Origin: Orthonyx spaldingii
Taxonomy: Eukaryota > Chordata > Aves > Passeriformes > Orthonychidae
Direction: 5' to 3'
Length of the DNA stretch: 64,000 nucleotides
Assembly (NCBI GenBank): GCA_013397795.1
Contig: VZTJ01003242.1
Span: 271,479-335,478, forward strand
The notes below the pieces were generated by a model. That model searched no databases and was not told where the DNA came from. It saw nothing but the letters and a program-made list of their open reading frames with translations. The first letter of the stretch is position 1, and every line of letters starts with the position of its first letter. A program made the position numbers and the translations under genes. This document shows positions 1 to 10,872 of this stretch, piece by piece.

Positions 1-1019
1 CAGGGAAAAAAAAGCTCTACATCTTGCAAAATGTTTTCTCCAATTTAGAGACTGCTGTAAAGAGATCAAGGTCTCAGTCAGGCTAACATTCTAATGCTTT
101 ATTAAGAATTAAAGTCTTAAGAGTTTGATCTTTGTGGAAAAAATTGTAGCAGCTGGTATAGGAGACCAGATGAAATTTGAAGGGATATTTTTTTCTCTTT
201 TTTTTTTTTTTTTTTAACTTTTCATCCTCCTTTGTCCTTTAAATCATAATTGGCCATGACAGTATTTCCCAATGAAGAAAAAATAAATTTATTTTTGTAT
301 TTGTCAATTTTTAATTATTTTTAATTATTTTTTTAAGTTGTGGCAGGAACAATTTTATATTTGAACCCATGCAATAGATAACATGAAAATCCACAACACC
401 CTTTTATGGGATCACATACCACTGTGAAAAGAGCTTCTTGTCAAAATTAATGCTTTAGATGGATGTTTTAAATGAAAGACATAAAGAAGAACAGCTGATA
501 GGTAGAAAAAAGAAAAGATGTAAGAAAAGTGGCAGAAAAGAAGTGGGGAAGGAAGAAGTAAAATCTCAAGTACAAAATGGAGAGAAAAGATGGAAGAATA
601 AAAGTTTTTGAAAAGGAAAAGTGCAAAAACAAGAGCAAAAATGAAAGGGGAAGCAATCAAAGACTGGGATACCAGCAAAAAGAACGTACAAGAAACTAGT
701 GAGGTTTTCTTTCCTGCTTCCTTGTACAGTATGCAAGAAAACTGCCATATCGAGACAAACTAGTCTTGCTCCTATTTCCAAGTATTTACCAGTGAGTAAT
801 CAGGAATGAAGGAACGGCTTTTTACATCTTACTCTTCCCACAAAACTTGCCATCATGGCTAAAAATGGTGTAGAAAAGCTGTATAGTGCAAGGTAAAAAG
901 AGGATTAGGTACAAAAAATATTGAAGTGGGCTACAAAGACCCTAGTCTGACATTGCAAATGTTCAGTGGTTTTACCCAATAGGAGTGAGAGTCTGTATGT
1001 CATCCTGTGAAAGACACTC
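1..1019. other. Unique AT-rich DNA with a purine-rich tract
   Basis: No gene is supported. A T-run of about 17 lies near 200-216. From about 465 to 705 the plus strand is strongly purine-rich (A and G with few pyrimidines), which by itself produces long stop-free hydrophobic-looking frames on the minus strand. Those frames are rich in F, L and S because of the base bias and show no domain, so I do not call them genes. Confidence 0.6.
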
Positions 1020-2214
1020 AAAATCACAAAATGACTTGAGTTGGAAGGGACCTTAAAGATCAGCTAGTTCCAACTTTCTGCAATGGACCTGGACACTTTT
1101 CACTAGAAAAGGTTGCTCAAAGCCCCATCCAACCTGGCCTTGAACACTTTGAGGGATGGAGCATCCACAACCCTGGAAAATCTGTTCCAGTGCCTCAGCA
1201 CCCGCACAGTAAAGATTTCCCTCTTAAGACCTAATCTAAACCCATCTTTCAGTTTGAATCCATTCCCCCTTGTCCTGTCACTACACGCTTTTGTAAATAG
1301 TCTCTCTCAATCTTTCTTGTAGGCTTCCTTCAGGTACTGAAATGTCACAATTAAGTCACTCTGAATGTTCTTTCCAGGTTGAACAAACTCAATTCTCTTA
1401 GCCTTGATTTATAGGAAAGGTGCTCCATTCTGCTACCATCTTCATGGCCCTCCTCTAGGCTCACTCTGACAAGTCAATGTTTTTCATGTGCTGGGAAGCC
1501 CAGAGCTGGATGCAGCACTCTAGATGGGGTCTCACCAGAGCAGAGGAGAGGAGCAGAATCCCCTCCTTCACCCTGCTGCCCATGTTGCTTTTGATGCAGC
1601 CCAGGATGTATTTAACTTTTTGGGCTACAAGTGCATATTGCCTGGTCACATCCAACGTCTCATCCACCAGCACCCCCAAGTCCTTCTCAGACAGGTTACT
1701 CTCAATCTGTTCATCCCCCAGCCTTTCCTGATACTGAATGTTGCCCTGACCCAGGTGCAAGATGTTACATTTGGTCTTATTAAACCTCATGAGATTCCCA
1801 TGGGCCTACTTCTCAAGCTTGTCCAGATCCCTCCGGATGGCTTTTCGCCCTTCAGATGCGTCAACCGGACAACTTAGCTTGGTGTCATCTCCAAATTTGT
1901 TGAGGGTGCACTCGATTGTGTACGTCATTAATGAATATATTAAATAATACTGATCCCAATACAGGCCCCAAGGGACACCACTTGTCACGGGTGTCCACTG
2001 AGCCATTGACCACTCCCCTCTGGATGCGATCCTCTAACCAATTTATTATCCATCTAACAGTCCACCCATCAAATCCATCTCTCTGTAATTTAGAGAGAAG
2101 GATGATGTGGAGAGCCTTGTCAAAAGTTTTACAGAAGTCCAGAAAGTCCAGATAAAGGACATCTGTAGTCCTTCCTTTGTCCACTGATGTAGCCACTCCA
2201 TCGTAGAAGACCAT
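1020..2214 (-). mobile_element. CR1 LINE, 5'-truncated, about 1.2 kb
   Basis: The 3' end of the element is at the low coordinate. The plus strand there reads GAGTTGGAAGGGACCTTAAA, the complement of the CR1 3' untranslated end, followed by the complement of the usual 'summary' segment (accidentally translated as CCCCATCCAACCTGGCC). Further in, the minus strand encodes ORF2 with reverse-transcriptase palm motifs. The copy is cut off at its 5' end inside the RT domain near 2214, as expected for target-primed reverse transcription that stopped early. It carries frameshifts and stops, so it is dead. An inverted copy of its 5' end follows directly (see 2182-2235). Confidence 0.93.
1461..2214 (-). 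pseudogene. CR1 ORF2 reverse-transcriptase remnant
   Basis: The intact family protein is an endonuclease-reverse transcriptase that copies the element RNA at a nicked target site. Three overlapping minus-strand pieces show it. At 1885-2214 there is palm motif A (LDFLDFCKTFDKA) and motif B (PVLGSVLFNIFINDV). At 1806-2006 there is motif C with the catalytic pair in NKFGDDTKL (Asp codons at 1884-1889). At 1461-1790 there is the C-terminal region with the family-typical EKDLGVLVDETLDV and SALVRPHLE. The pieces are in different frames, so at least two frameshifts have accumulated, and the endonuclease half is missing. It is not functional. The family is recognised from general knowledge of CR1, not from a search. 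Confidence 0.9.
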
Positions 2215-2235
2215 GATGGAGTGACTACATCAGTG
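2182..2235. repeat. Inverted repeat at the CR1 5' junction
   Basis: Arms at 2182-2202 and 2215-2235 are 21 bp each and match at 20 of 21 positions when one is complemented, with a 12-base spacer. The left arm is CR1 ORF2 sequence. The right arm is the same sequence turned round and lies just beyond the 5' end of the CR1 copy. A further ACAAA match with a one-base gap extends it slightly. Confidence 0.9.
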
Positions 2236-5200
2236 ACAAAACACGTGTCCAGTGAACCTGAACAATGGTCACAAGCAAGACTGAAGACTAAAGGAAATTA
2301 AATACCAAAAGTCCCGAGTAAAAGGACAACGGCCAAGAAAAAATAGTAGGAGCACTACTACTTTTCATATACAGAAACTCACATGAACCCGAGAAGAAGA
2401 AAATGTCAGTCAGGAGAACTGGTTTTTATGTTTTCCTTAAATGATAAACTCATCTGAATTCATAAAATAGAAGCCTTGAAAAACTGTATCTTTTCTTCCT
2501 TTTCTCCCCATTTTACTGCATATTTTAAGAAATGACTGTGGGGCGTTTAAATATACATGTAAGATGCACAACATAACTGCAAATGGCCTCTGAAATCAGT
2601 AAGGTATTTTACAGTATGTTGTCATTTTCTTTTATTTCTCTCATTTTCCAGTTTCACTGGATTTTAACAAGAGACTTAAATACTAGGATAGTATAACAGG
2701 GCAGCGTGGATGTCAGTCTCTAAATCTCAGGCATTTCTCCCACATGAACAATGTAATCTTAAAAAAAAAAAAAAACCACTTCAATTAAATCCTTCAATAG
2801 ATAAAATATTGCTTTGTACTCCTTTGTCAAAATAATACCTTGGCTTTCCATATATATTCTTCAATAAGAATCAGTCTTATATTGCTCCAGAGAATACTGA
2901 AGGGAGGGAGAATTACCCCTAATATGGGGCAAAAATACTTGACTCTGGATAAACGGAGAAAAGCATGCTCCATTTTCTGAGCAGTGAGCACATTCCACTG
3001 CTTTGCATCCCTGCAGGTGTTTCATTGGCAGCTTCTGATCCCCATCCTGTAATCCCGAAATTGCTATATGTCTGCTCCTCCAGAGCTAGAAGACTAACAT
3101 TTGTTTTTGAAGACCACAGGTTACTCAAGACATATCACCACTGGGAGGAACATACAGCTACAGTGGCATCTGCTCTCAAACATCTCCGTTACTGGTAGTA
3201 ACTTGGGAAGATGGCCGTGTAAAATCATGGTTGTATAACTAGAGACAGTATTTCTGTCTGGGTGAATACTATCCTTCCCACCTGTTGATGGAAACTGGGG
3301 TGTAGAAATGTAGATCAGTGGTGCAGGCAACTTGGTGCAGAGTGGTGAAACCAGAGAAAATGACAATATTCTAATTCCAGTTTAATTCAGTGGGGGTTTC
3401 AAATATACCTGAAGTGTTGACCAGAAGCACCAGGTGCTGATTTGTAACTTTAGACTTCCTGCACAGTCCAATTGTCACATAAGTGGGTTTTGATCATGTT
3501 CTATTTCCCCTTGTCTCTGTGACAGCTCGGGTATTTACTTGCTGTGACCTCAGCATTAGTTTAGTTTTATTAAACCTATTTAGTCTAAAATCAGAGACTT
3601 TCCATGAAATTACAATTCATGTTATAATATTACTTTCAGTGACATTTTACCTGAGAGGAGATTTGACTTTAAGAGGATTGCAGGATAATCAGGAGAAAAT
3701 ATCATCTCCCCAGATCAGCTTTGTTTTATGAATGCTAAAACTGCTGGACTGTGGCATTTGAAAAGCCAGGTAGAGTCAACATTTAGATATCTTGTTTTGT
3801 GTATCGACCCTGAACTTCTACATGGTTTCAAACATTGCTGAATAATCAGGGTGCAAAGCAAAATTGGTGTAATTAACTGTTTTTTTCCTAGTTTATATTT
3901 GTAAAGGTAATGAACGTCAGATTTGCAGGTGAATAGGTTTTTATAGTAGTGATATATCTCTTGGGTAGTGGGAAATTGGAATTGCCATGCTATAAATTGT
4001 TCTTCAGGATCTGTATTTCAGTGCACAGATGTCAAAGACACCCACATACATACACAGGGGTAAATAGTCTGGAAGACTTATTTTTTTAAAGGTTTTTTTT
4101 TTCTCTAGTCATTGTTAAACCAACTAAAGCTGGTTAAATTGATCTATAGCATCTTCAGAACCTAAAAACATTGTGATATTTCATCAATATTTGTCAAAGT
4201 ATGTGACTAGATTTCCAAACTGAGGTGCAAGCAAACTGCCTATTTATGTGATTTCATGGGGTACTACATGAACTGTTCTTGCAACTACCCAGTAATTCAG
4301 TTTGGATACGTGTACATATGTCAGGAATTCTCCAATATAAATACATTATTTTGCTTATTTATTTGAAAATTTTGAATAACATCCAATGAAGATTTGGTTC
4401 ATGTAGTCATGTTTCATTTGGCTGTGATAAATCTTGGTGTCAGTTGCTAGAGATAGGTTTATGAATCACATAACATGGAAGCTCTTGTAGACGAAAATTG
4501 CTTTTTGTTTCCCCTCTGAAAGAAACTTTCCCTATATACAGTTGTAGAGTAATACAGACTGAAGAATATATGTTCATAACAATTATAAACAAAGTGAGAA
4601 ATATAGTTTGGAAACAAATTAATGGTATTTATTTATTAGACGTAATACAAACCAAAAAACAATGAAAGAGGTGGTTATTTTCCATGAAGAAAAAAAAGGC
4701 TTAAAATCCCTTATGAAAAAATGAAATCTCTTTACTACATATAAGATGTTCCAACCATAAATGGAGACTGCATAAGAAGGATGAAACAAGGGGAAAGAAA
4801 AAACAACATAGCTAGAGATAGGAAAAGCATTGACGGGTATTACTGAGAAAGAGTGGGCAATGTGTTCATATAGGTTTAGCTTTCAGAGGACTGAAACTTC
4901 TTCCAGGGTCATCTCAGCCTGTGGGTATGCCCAGAGTAATATGTATGACAGTGTAGAACAGTAGATAAACTGATGCTTAAGTAAAGTAATATATTCTGAA
5001 TTCAAAATGAAAAAGAAAAAAATAAAATGTTCCTGATATTCTTACTTCTACAAGAAAACCATGGGCAAAAACACAATTTCTGAAAAGCCTTTATAATTTA
5101 TTTCTGACAGAGAATATTTGATCTTGAAGAATGGGGCTATGTGGGGATTGTGCTATGAGATTTTTCTTTGTCATGGATTATAATAACATTCTCAACCTCT

Positions 5201-5728
5201 TGGGATCCTACTGATAGTTTTGGGATTTTTTTCTAAACCCCCTGAATGCCAAGACTTACTAGTTGAAAAGCAGTGCTGGATATATATATCAAACATCAAT
5301 AACCAAAAACATGAGGGTTTGTTTTTTTTTTATTTTGACTTATGTATATTCATTATGTCAAGCAGTGAACCTCTTAATGTAGAGAACTACTTTTCAAGTT
5401 AACTTTTTTGATCATTTAAGTGGATGTTGAATTGTGCTAACTAGGTCGAAGTGGCTGAGTATATTCTTGAGAATATTTAAGAAAAATTAATATCCTGGTA
5501 AGAGAATTTTGTTTTTCATTATCATTATTTGGATACTAATTGCTATCACAGTTTAAAGTGTAATCTTTTAAATGAGACTACCTGGACATCAAGTCTGTTA
5601 AGCCTATATAGCTGATGCTCACTGCATGCTGAAGGCAGGTTTGGGGTTTTTTTGGTTGTTTTTTTTTTTTCTTTTTTCCACATCTAACTTAAAAGCTGCT
5701 TTCAAGAGATTAGATGGTAAACAGGAAA
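2236..5728. other. Unique AT-rich DNA, no gene seen
   Basis: An A-run of 16 begins at 2760 and may be a decayed retroposon tail, but nothing recognisable precedes it. Short frames (2919-3366 on both strands, 3483-3731 plus, 5220-5402 plus) show no motif, signal or codon bias. T-rich stretches lie near 4081-4103 and 5640-5680, the latter directly before the next CR1. Confidence 0.6.
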
Positions 5729-5966
5729 TATAATAATTGTGTGCACTTGCAGTCCAAAAGGCCAACCACGTCCTGGGATGCATCAAAAGAGGAGTGACCA
5801 GCAGGTCGAGGGAGGTGATCCTCCTGCTCTACTCTGCCCTTGTGAGACCCCACCTGGAATATGGTGTCCAAGTCTGGGGTCTTCAGCAGAAAAGAGATGT
5901 GAACCTCCTGGAGCACATCCAGAGTAGGACCATGAAGATGATGAGGGGGGATGGAACACCTTTCTT

Positions 5967-6649
5967 TGTGGCAGGACAACCCATCTCTCCTTCTTCCCAC
6001 CAACGTGCACATATGAAAGATAACCTCTGAGGCAATAGCCCTCCAGGGGTCACATCCTTACACCCAAGGTCTGACCAGACCTCACACCAGAAGTTGAGAG
6101 GACAGATGGAAGAAGAGATAAAAAATATGTACGTGACAGAAGGTATGTCTTTTGTTCTGTAAAAGTATCACAAAGCTGCCACAAAATCAGAAATTTCTCT
6201 TGCATATTCTACGAATGTGTTCAGAGAGTTTCTCCCCGAGGTTTGTGCAGCCCCGTGGCCCTACTTCTGTGGAGATTGAGAGTCGTAGGACCTGATGTAT
6301 GTGAACATTCTTCAACAATTGGATGGTAAGATACATTGAATCCTAAATATACTATTTTTTCCGCTAGCTGTATTTGTAAACGTGCACTGCGTATTTAATT
6401 ATTAATAGTTTTTTTCTTTTTCCTGTGTAGTAATATTCTGTTTTAAGTCTCTTGTCTGTTCAATTTGTGTCTATTGAATAAATGATTTATTCTATAATAC
6501 ACCGAATCAGCCATTATTAAAATAACTTGCGAATGGAAGTGGGTTTTGGGGTGCAGGCCACCTCAGTAAGTTACTATCTATTGCTATAGGCCTAAGCAGA
6601 GGTAGAAACTTATTTAAACCCCATAATATCCATTCATAACACTCCCACA
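5967..6649 (+). mobile_element. Solo LTR of an endogenous retrovirus, inserted in CR1
   Basis: This 683-bp block separates two halves of one CR1. It begins TGTGGCAG and ends CTCCCACA, which are inverted versions of each other at 7 of 8 positions, as expected for LTR ends (TG...CA). A polyadenylation signal AATAAA sits at 6477-6482, about three quarters of the way in, fitting a U3-R-U5 layout on the plus strand. No internal gag or pol sequence is present, so it would be a solo LTR left by recombination between the two LTRs. I see no clear target-site duplication, so it is probably old; the class is not determined. Confidence 0.68.
6477..6482 (+). promoter_or_regulatory. AATAAA polyadenylation signal in the LTR
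   Basis: A canonical hexamer within the LTR-like block, preceded by the T/G-rich stretch that commonly marks the R region. Its position supports plus-strand orientation of the LTR. Confidence 0.6.
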
Positions 6650-6830
6650 ATGACAAGCTGAGGGGGTTGAAGTTGTTCAGTCTGGAGAAGAGAAGGCTCC
6701 AGGGAGAACTCATTATGGCCTTCCAATACTTAAACAGGGTTTATAAAAAAGAAGATGAACAACTTTTAACATGGGTGAGTAGTGAGAGGACATGGAAGAA
6801 TGTTCTTAAACTAAAAGAGGGGAGATTTGC

Positions 6831-9800
6831 CAACTACATGCAAAATTCTAATTACATGTACTGATCTATATTAATCCAACAGTACGCTGGAAAAAATTAT
6901 GTTTTGCAGTGATTTTGTTTTTTGAAATCTGAGAGGACTATTTTCTACCTGAGGTTTTCAATGAAAATGAACAATCTTTTATAAAAAATAGTGCACCCAA
7001 ATGCAGTGTGTATAAAATAAAGCTGGAAAAAGTCATGACATGGATATAGAAACACCAATTTGTTTGGTTTAGTTGAATGTAATTTAAAAATTTGTTTCAG
7101 AAGAATTTTACTCATATTTATTTCTGAAATGAAAGATATTATGGCAAAACAGAACTTCCAAAAGATTCAATTTTTGAATATAACAGGATCATACTTCCAA
7201 ATGTGAACATTGGATATTATAGCTATTTCTTTACAGTGCAAATCCTTGGCACAAATGAGAATTTGTCACTGGTGCTATTTACTGAATCATTATAATTTTT
7301 GTTGTGAGACAGAGGTACAACTTTTTCTGCCTCATCTGTTCTGTGAAGGGTAATATAAATGGTACTACTCTGACCTTTTTAGTATTCTGTAATTTGATTC
7401 GCTTGCCATTCCTATCTTCTTCTCTTTGTGACCTCAGCAACCTGTGACTAGAATGGACACTCAGTCAAAACACAGAATACTGAAAAGGTCACAGAAGTAG
7501 AATTTACTGCATCTGCTTCTCAGTACACACTGAGCAATAAAGTAGTGGTACCTGATTCTGATGATTTATTTCCAGGAGGGCTGAAGGAGAGGTAATCTAG
7601 TGTCCTTGTGATAACACCTCTACAGGAATACTTCTGCCTGTACCTATATGCGTGCTCTCATGGTGATTAGCAATCTAGCCAGGACACATACTGCCTAATT
7701 TCTTTCTATTTAAAATGGCAGTAAATTCAATAAAGCATATTTTCAAAGTTTACTGGCCTTTAAATTATTTTTCTTCTTCACTTCAGTTGAGAAGATAAGT
7801 AAATGAGGTGGGAACTTTGCAGTCTATTAAAGAGAGTTTATCAGGATGGAAAAAACCATTGTGCAGCTAATCTAAAATGTTCGAAGTGCATAAAACATTC
7901 CTGAATACGTTTTTTGGTCTCATGTATTCATGTTTGCAACGTCTTTTAATGTCTTATGATTTGTACTTATATACAAAATGTATTTCTTTGAATGAATACA
8001 TAACTAACGGTCTCTTATAGTATTTTCTCATGTAAGTATGAATGGTTTCTTCTCTTAATTGTAATCTCCTTTCCCCAAAATCCATGGTGTTGACTAAATT
8101 AAGGTGTTCAGCTCTCTGGAACTGCAAGCAGGAAAAAAATTAGGCCTGAGAGAGTTGCCTAATAAATGAACTGTTACCAAGTCAATATTTGAGTTAAAGA
8201 TTTTCAGTTTTTGTATGGCAAACCCATAGACAGTATAGCACTGTTTTATTAGCTGGGAAAAATATGATCATTTATTAGGGTTGATATGCAGATTGTATAT
8301 TATGTATTTTGGATATTTTGGTTTTAGAAAGAAAACAGCAAGTGCAGCTGTTGATTGGATATACATTTAAGTTAGGCAGCTGTGTTGGGGTCAATAAGAA
8401 TTAGATTCTCTAATGTATTGGCTGCATATGGATGTAAAATTTGTTGGAAAAACAATAAACAGGTAATATAAACGGTATTTTTAATGAGTAGATCATTTTA
8501 AGTGTTTCTCAGTACAAAGGTCCAGCCTGTGCCACTAAGAGTAAGCAAGGTGTAAGTGCATCCCAGGCTGTCTATAGCAGCTGGCAGCAATTCTCTGCTT
8601 TCTTCAATGCATGTGCCAGTCCTCATCTTCTGGTCATCCAGACATAGAGCACACCCCAGTAACCTCCCAGCTCCTGCATTCCTTTGCAAGGAAGTATGTA
8701 GAAGGAGAATTTCCACTGAGGTCTCATTGCCACACCAGGAAGGATGTGACCAGGAAACTCACTTAAAGGGCAAGCAGGACTTGGAGGGGTAACTCCTGAA
8801 CAAAAGTAAGAGCTAGCTTAATCCTAATATTTTATTATTCGATGGAAAACAGCAGCTTTGAAAATATGCCAGAATTCTGATAAATTTGAAGGTAGTAGGA
8901 GCCTTCTCATTCACTTCAGCAATCTTGAAGCTGGTATCAGGGGGATGACAGTTGCTTTCATTTACCAAGACTGTTAGGAATATCAATTGCAAATGCAGGA
9001 AAACTTGCTTGACAGGACATATGTGACCCTATTGCTGTCTCCCAAAATACCAAGCAGGGCGGCCTACAAACTCTGTTTTCAACCTGTCATACACAGAGAA
9101 AGTAATGGGTATTTAACGACTTTATTTTTTGTTAAATTGAATATTTATTAACTTGAAATCTCATATGTTATTTTTAAAGCTATTAAGAATCCTCATTGAA
9201 CATAATAACGTAATGGATTGTATGCAAATAGAAACACCTATAAAAATTATTTCTGGATATGTACATATAAAGGGAAGGGATTATGGCTATATCTAGTTGG
9301 TAATGTTCAATTAACTGTTTTGAAGATGATGTTTTTTGCCTGAATTGCAGTCCATCTGTTCCTCTGCCAGTCAATCTCTTCCAACGACCTTTTGAATTTA
9401 GGGTTAAATCCCAATGTAATTTAAAACAGAGGTGTCAAGCAAATTGCAAGATTAGTAAAAATTTATATTAAAAAGAAGAAATTAGTATCCTCCTTGACAG
9501 AGAACACAACATCTGTCTCTGCAAGGCTGGCTCACCATGCACCAACCAACTGGTAAGCACATAGCTTAGAAAGAGACAAAGCACATCACAGGAGAGTGCT
9601 TTGGAGAATACAGGAAGCATATAGAATTTCTATATGTCTTAGCTCTTCCATAGCTTGGCATATTGCAAATGAGGGCATAATGTACAACATTCATTAAGAA
9701 AAAAAAAAAAAAATCTGTAATGTAACTATTCAAGTAACAATGTTTTTACTTCCCATGCCATATCTGACTTTTTTATTTTTTTTTTTTGGTAACAGAATAT

Positions 9801-10699
9801 GAAAACATATGCCAAAAATAACCATCATTATTTTCTTCTCATACCATTTCATAGGTGCCAGCTGTTAGCCAGTGTTGCAGGAAGTATACTGAGCTTTATC
9901 AACTTTTGGTCTCACCTAAGTTTTGTGTGTTGTTATTTTCACTTGTGTCTGAAAGAAAGAGGCTAAATCCCTGTTTCTGTTGTCATTCCTTTGCCACATT
10001 TGCAAAAAAACTGGAGAAACAAACCCAGTTGACTTCCTGACCTGAAAAAAAAAAACAAACCGAACTCCTTTAATTGTTAGTTCTTGTTCTCAGCTTCTAT
10101 GCAGAGCAGGAACAGAACAGGAATTTGACCCTTAATACTCAATATAGACAATAAAATCGAATTAATACGTTATAGTGCTAAGAAAGTGAATAGTTCTTGG
10201 ACATTGGAACTTGACTATTTATACTGTTAAGCTGTTGGAAAAATCCCTTGTATGGCTCTGTCTTGGGCCAGCTAACACTTTCTGTGCAAATCCTGAGCAT
10301 GGCTGGAAAATGCTAAGCAAAAGAGAATTTAATAGTATAGACTGGGGTTATTCCATGCCAGCTGTCTTCAGTGTCAGGAAATAATCCCAAACATGTTTAA
10401 TTTACCACTCTAGTCACAGCCTATGTCCAGGACTAAAAATAAATGCATTCACTGAATATTTTAATCATGCAGTAATCTTTACTTACTACCTTCAATTACC
10501 TTCATGCTACACAAACTACTATCTCAAACCTAGGCTCACCATTTTTTAGACAAGACAGAAAGCAATATCAAACAGCTTTCTGTCCTTACAGGTATGTTGC
10601 TGATGCTGAGAATCTATTTTGTTAAACTTCTTATTCAGGAAGATTATAAAGAAGCTAGAAATTTTACTGCTTGTGAGTAGAAAAGATGTGAGTGTGCTG
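6831..10699. other. Unique AT-rich DNA, no gene seen
   Basis: Nothing recognisable as a repeat family or exon. The stretch 8498-8792 is somewhat richer in GC and open on both strands but shows no domain. Homopolymer A or T runs lie at about 9700-9712, 9774-9787 and 10044-10054. Short open frames at 9183-9374 and 9855-10040 have no support. Confidence 0.6.
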
Positions 10700-10872
10700 A
10701 TGAGAGCAGCCCTGAGGCAACAGACTTGAGGATGTTGGTTGATAAGCTTGACATGAGCCAGAAATATGTGCTGGTGGCCCAGAAAGCCAAGTGTGTACTG
10801 GGCTGCATTCAAAGTGTGGCCAGCGGGTTGAGAGAGGTGATTCTCCCCTTCTACTCTGCTCTCATCACCACA
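10700..10872 (+). mobile_element. Short CR1 fragment, truncated at both ends
   Basis: The plus strand encodes a piece of the CR1 ORF2 C-terminal region: LRMLVDKLDMSQKYVL, then VAQKAKCVLGCIQSVASGLR and EVILPFYSAL. Both flanks are unrelated, so the element has lost its 3' end as well as its 5' end. It is too short to act in any way. Confidence 0.85.

Larger units (their letters stand above)
5729..6830 (+). mobile_element. CR1 LINE fragment, split by an LTR and lacking its 3' end
   Basis: The left part, 5729-5966, encodes the ORF2 C-terminal region (ALVRPHLEYGVQVWG, LLEHIQSRTMKM). The right part, 6650-6830, resumes the same element after the insertion: its plus strand reads the CR1 segment GAAGTTGTTCAGTCTGGAG, followed by AAGAGAAGGCTCCAGGGAGA. 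In an uninterrupted CR1 these two parts sit next to each other. The copy stops at about 6830, well before the usual 3' end, which is unusual because CR1 copies normally lose the 5' end and keep the 3' end. A later deletion is the simplest explanation. Confidence 0.88.

Noticed and set aside
412..781. Overlapping minus-strand frames rich in F, L and S resembling membrane segments
   Set aside because: They lie opposite a purine-rich tract, which removes stops and yields hydrophobic codons by composition alone.
1477..1877. Plus-strand frames of 84 and 117 codons
   Set aside because: They are antisense shadows of the CR1 ORF2 remnant on the minus strand.
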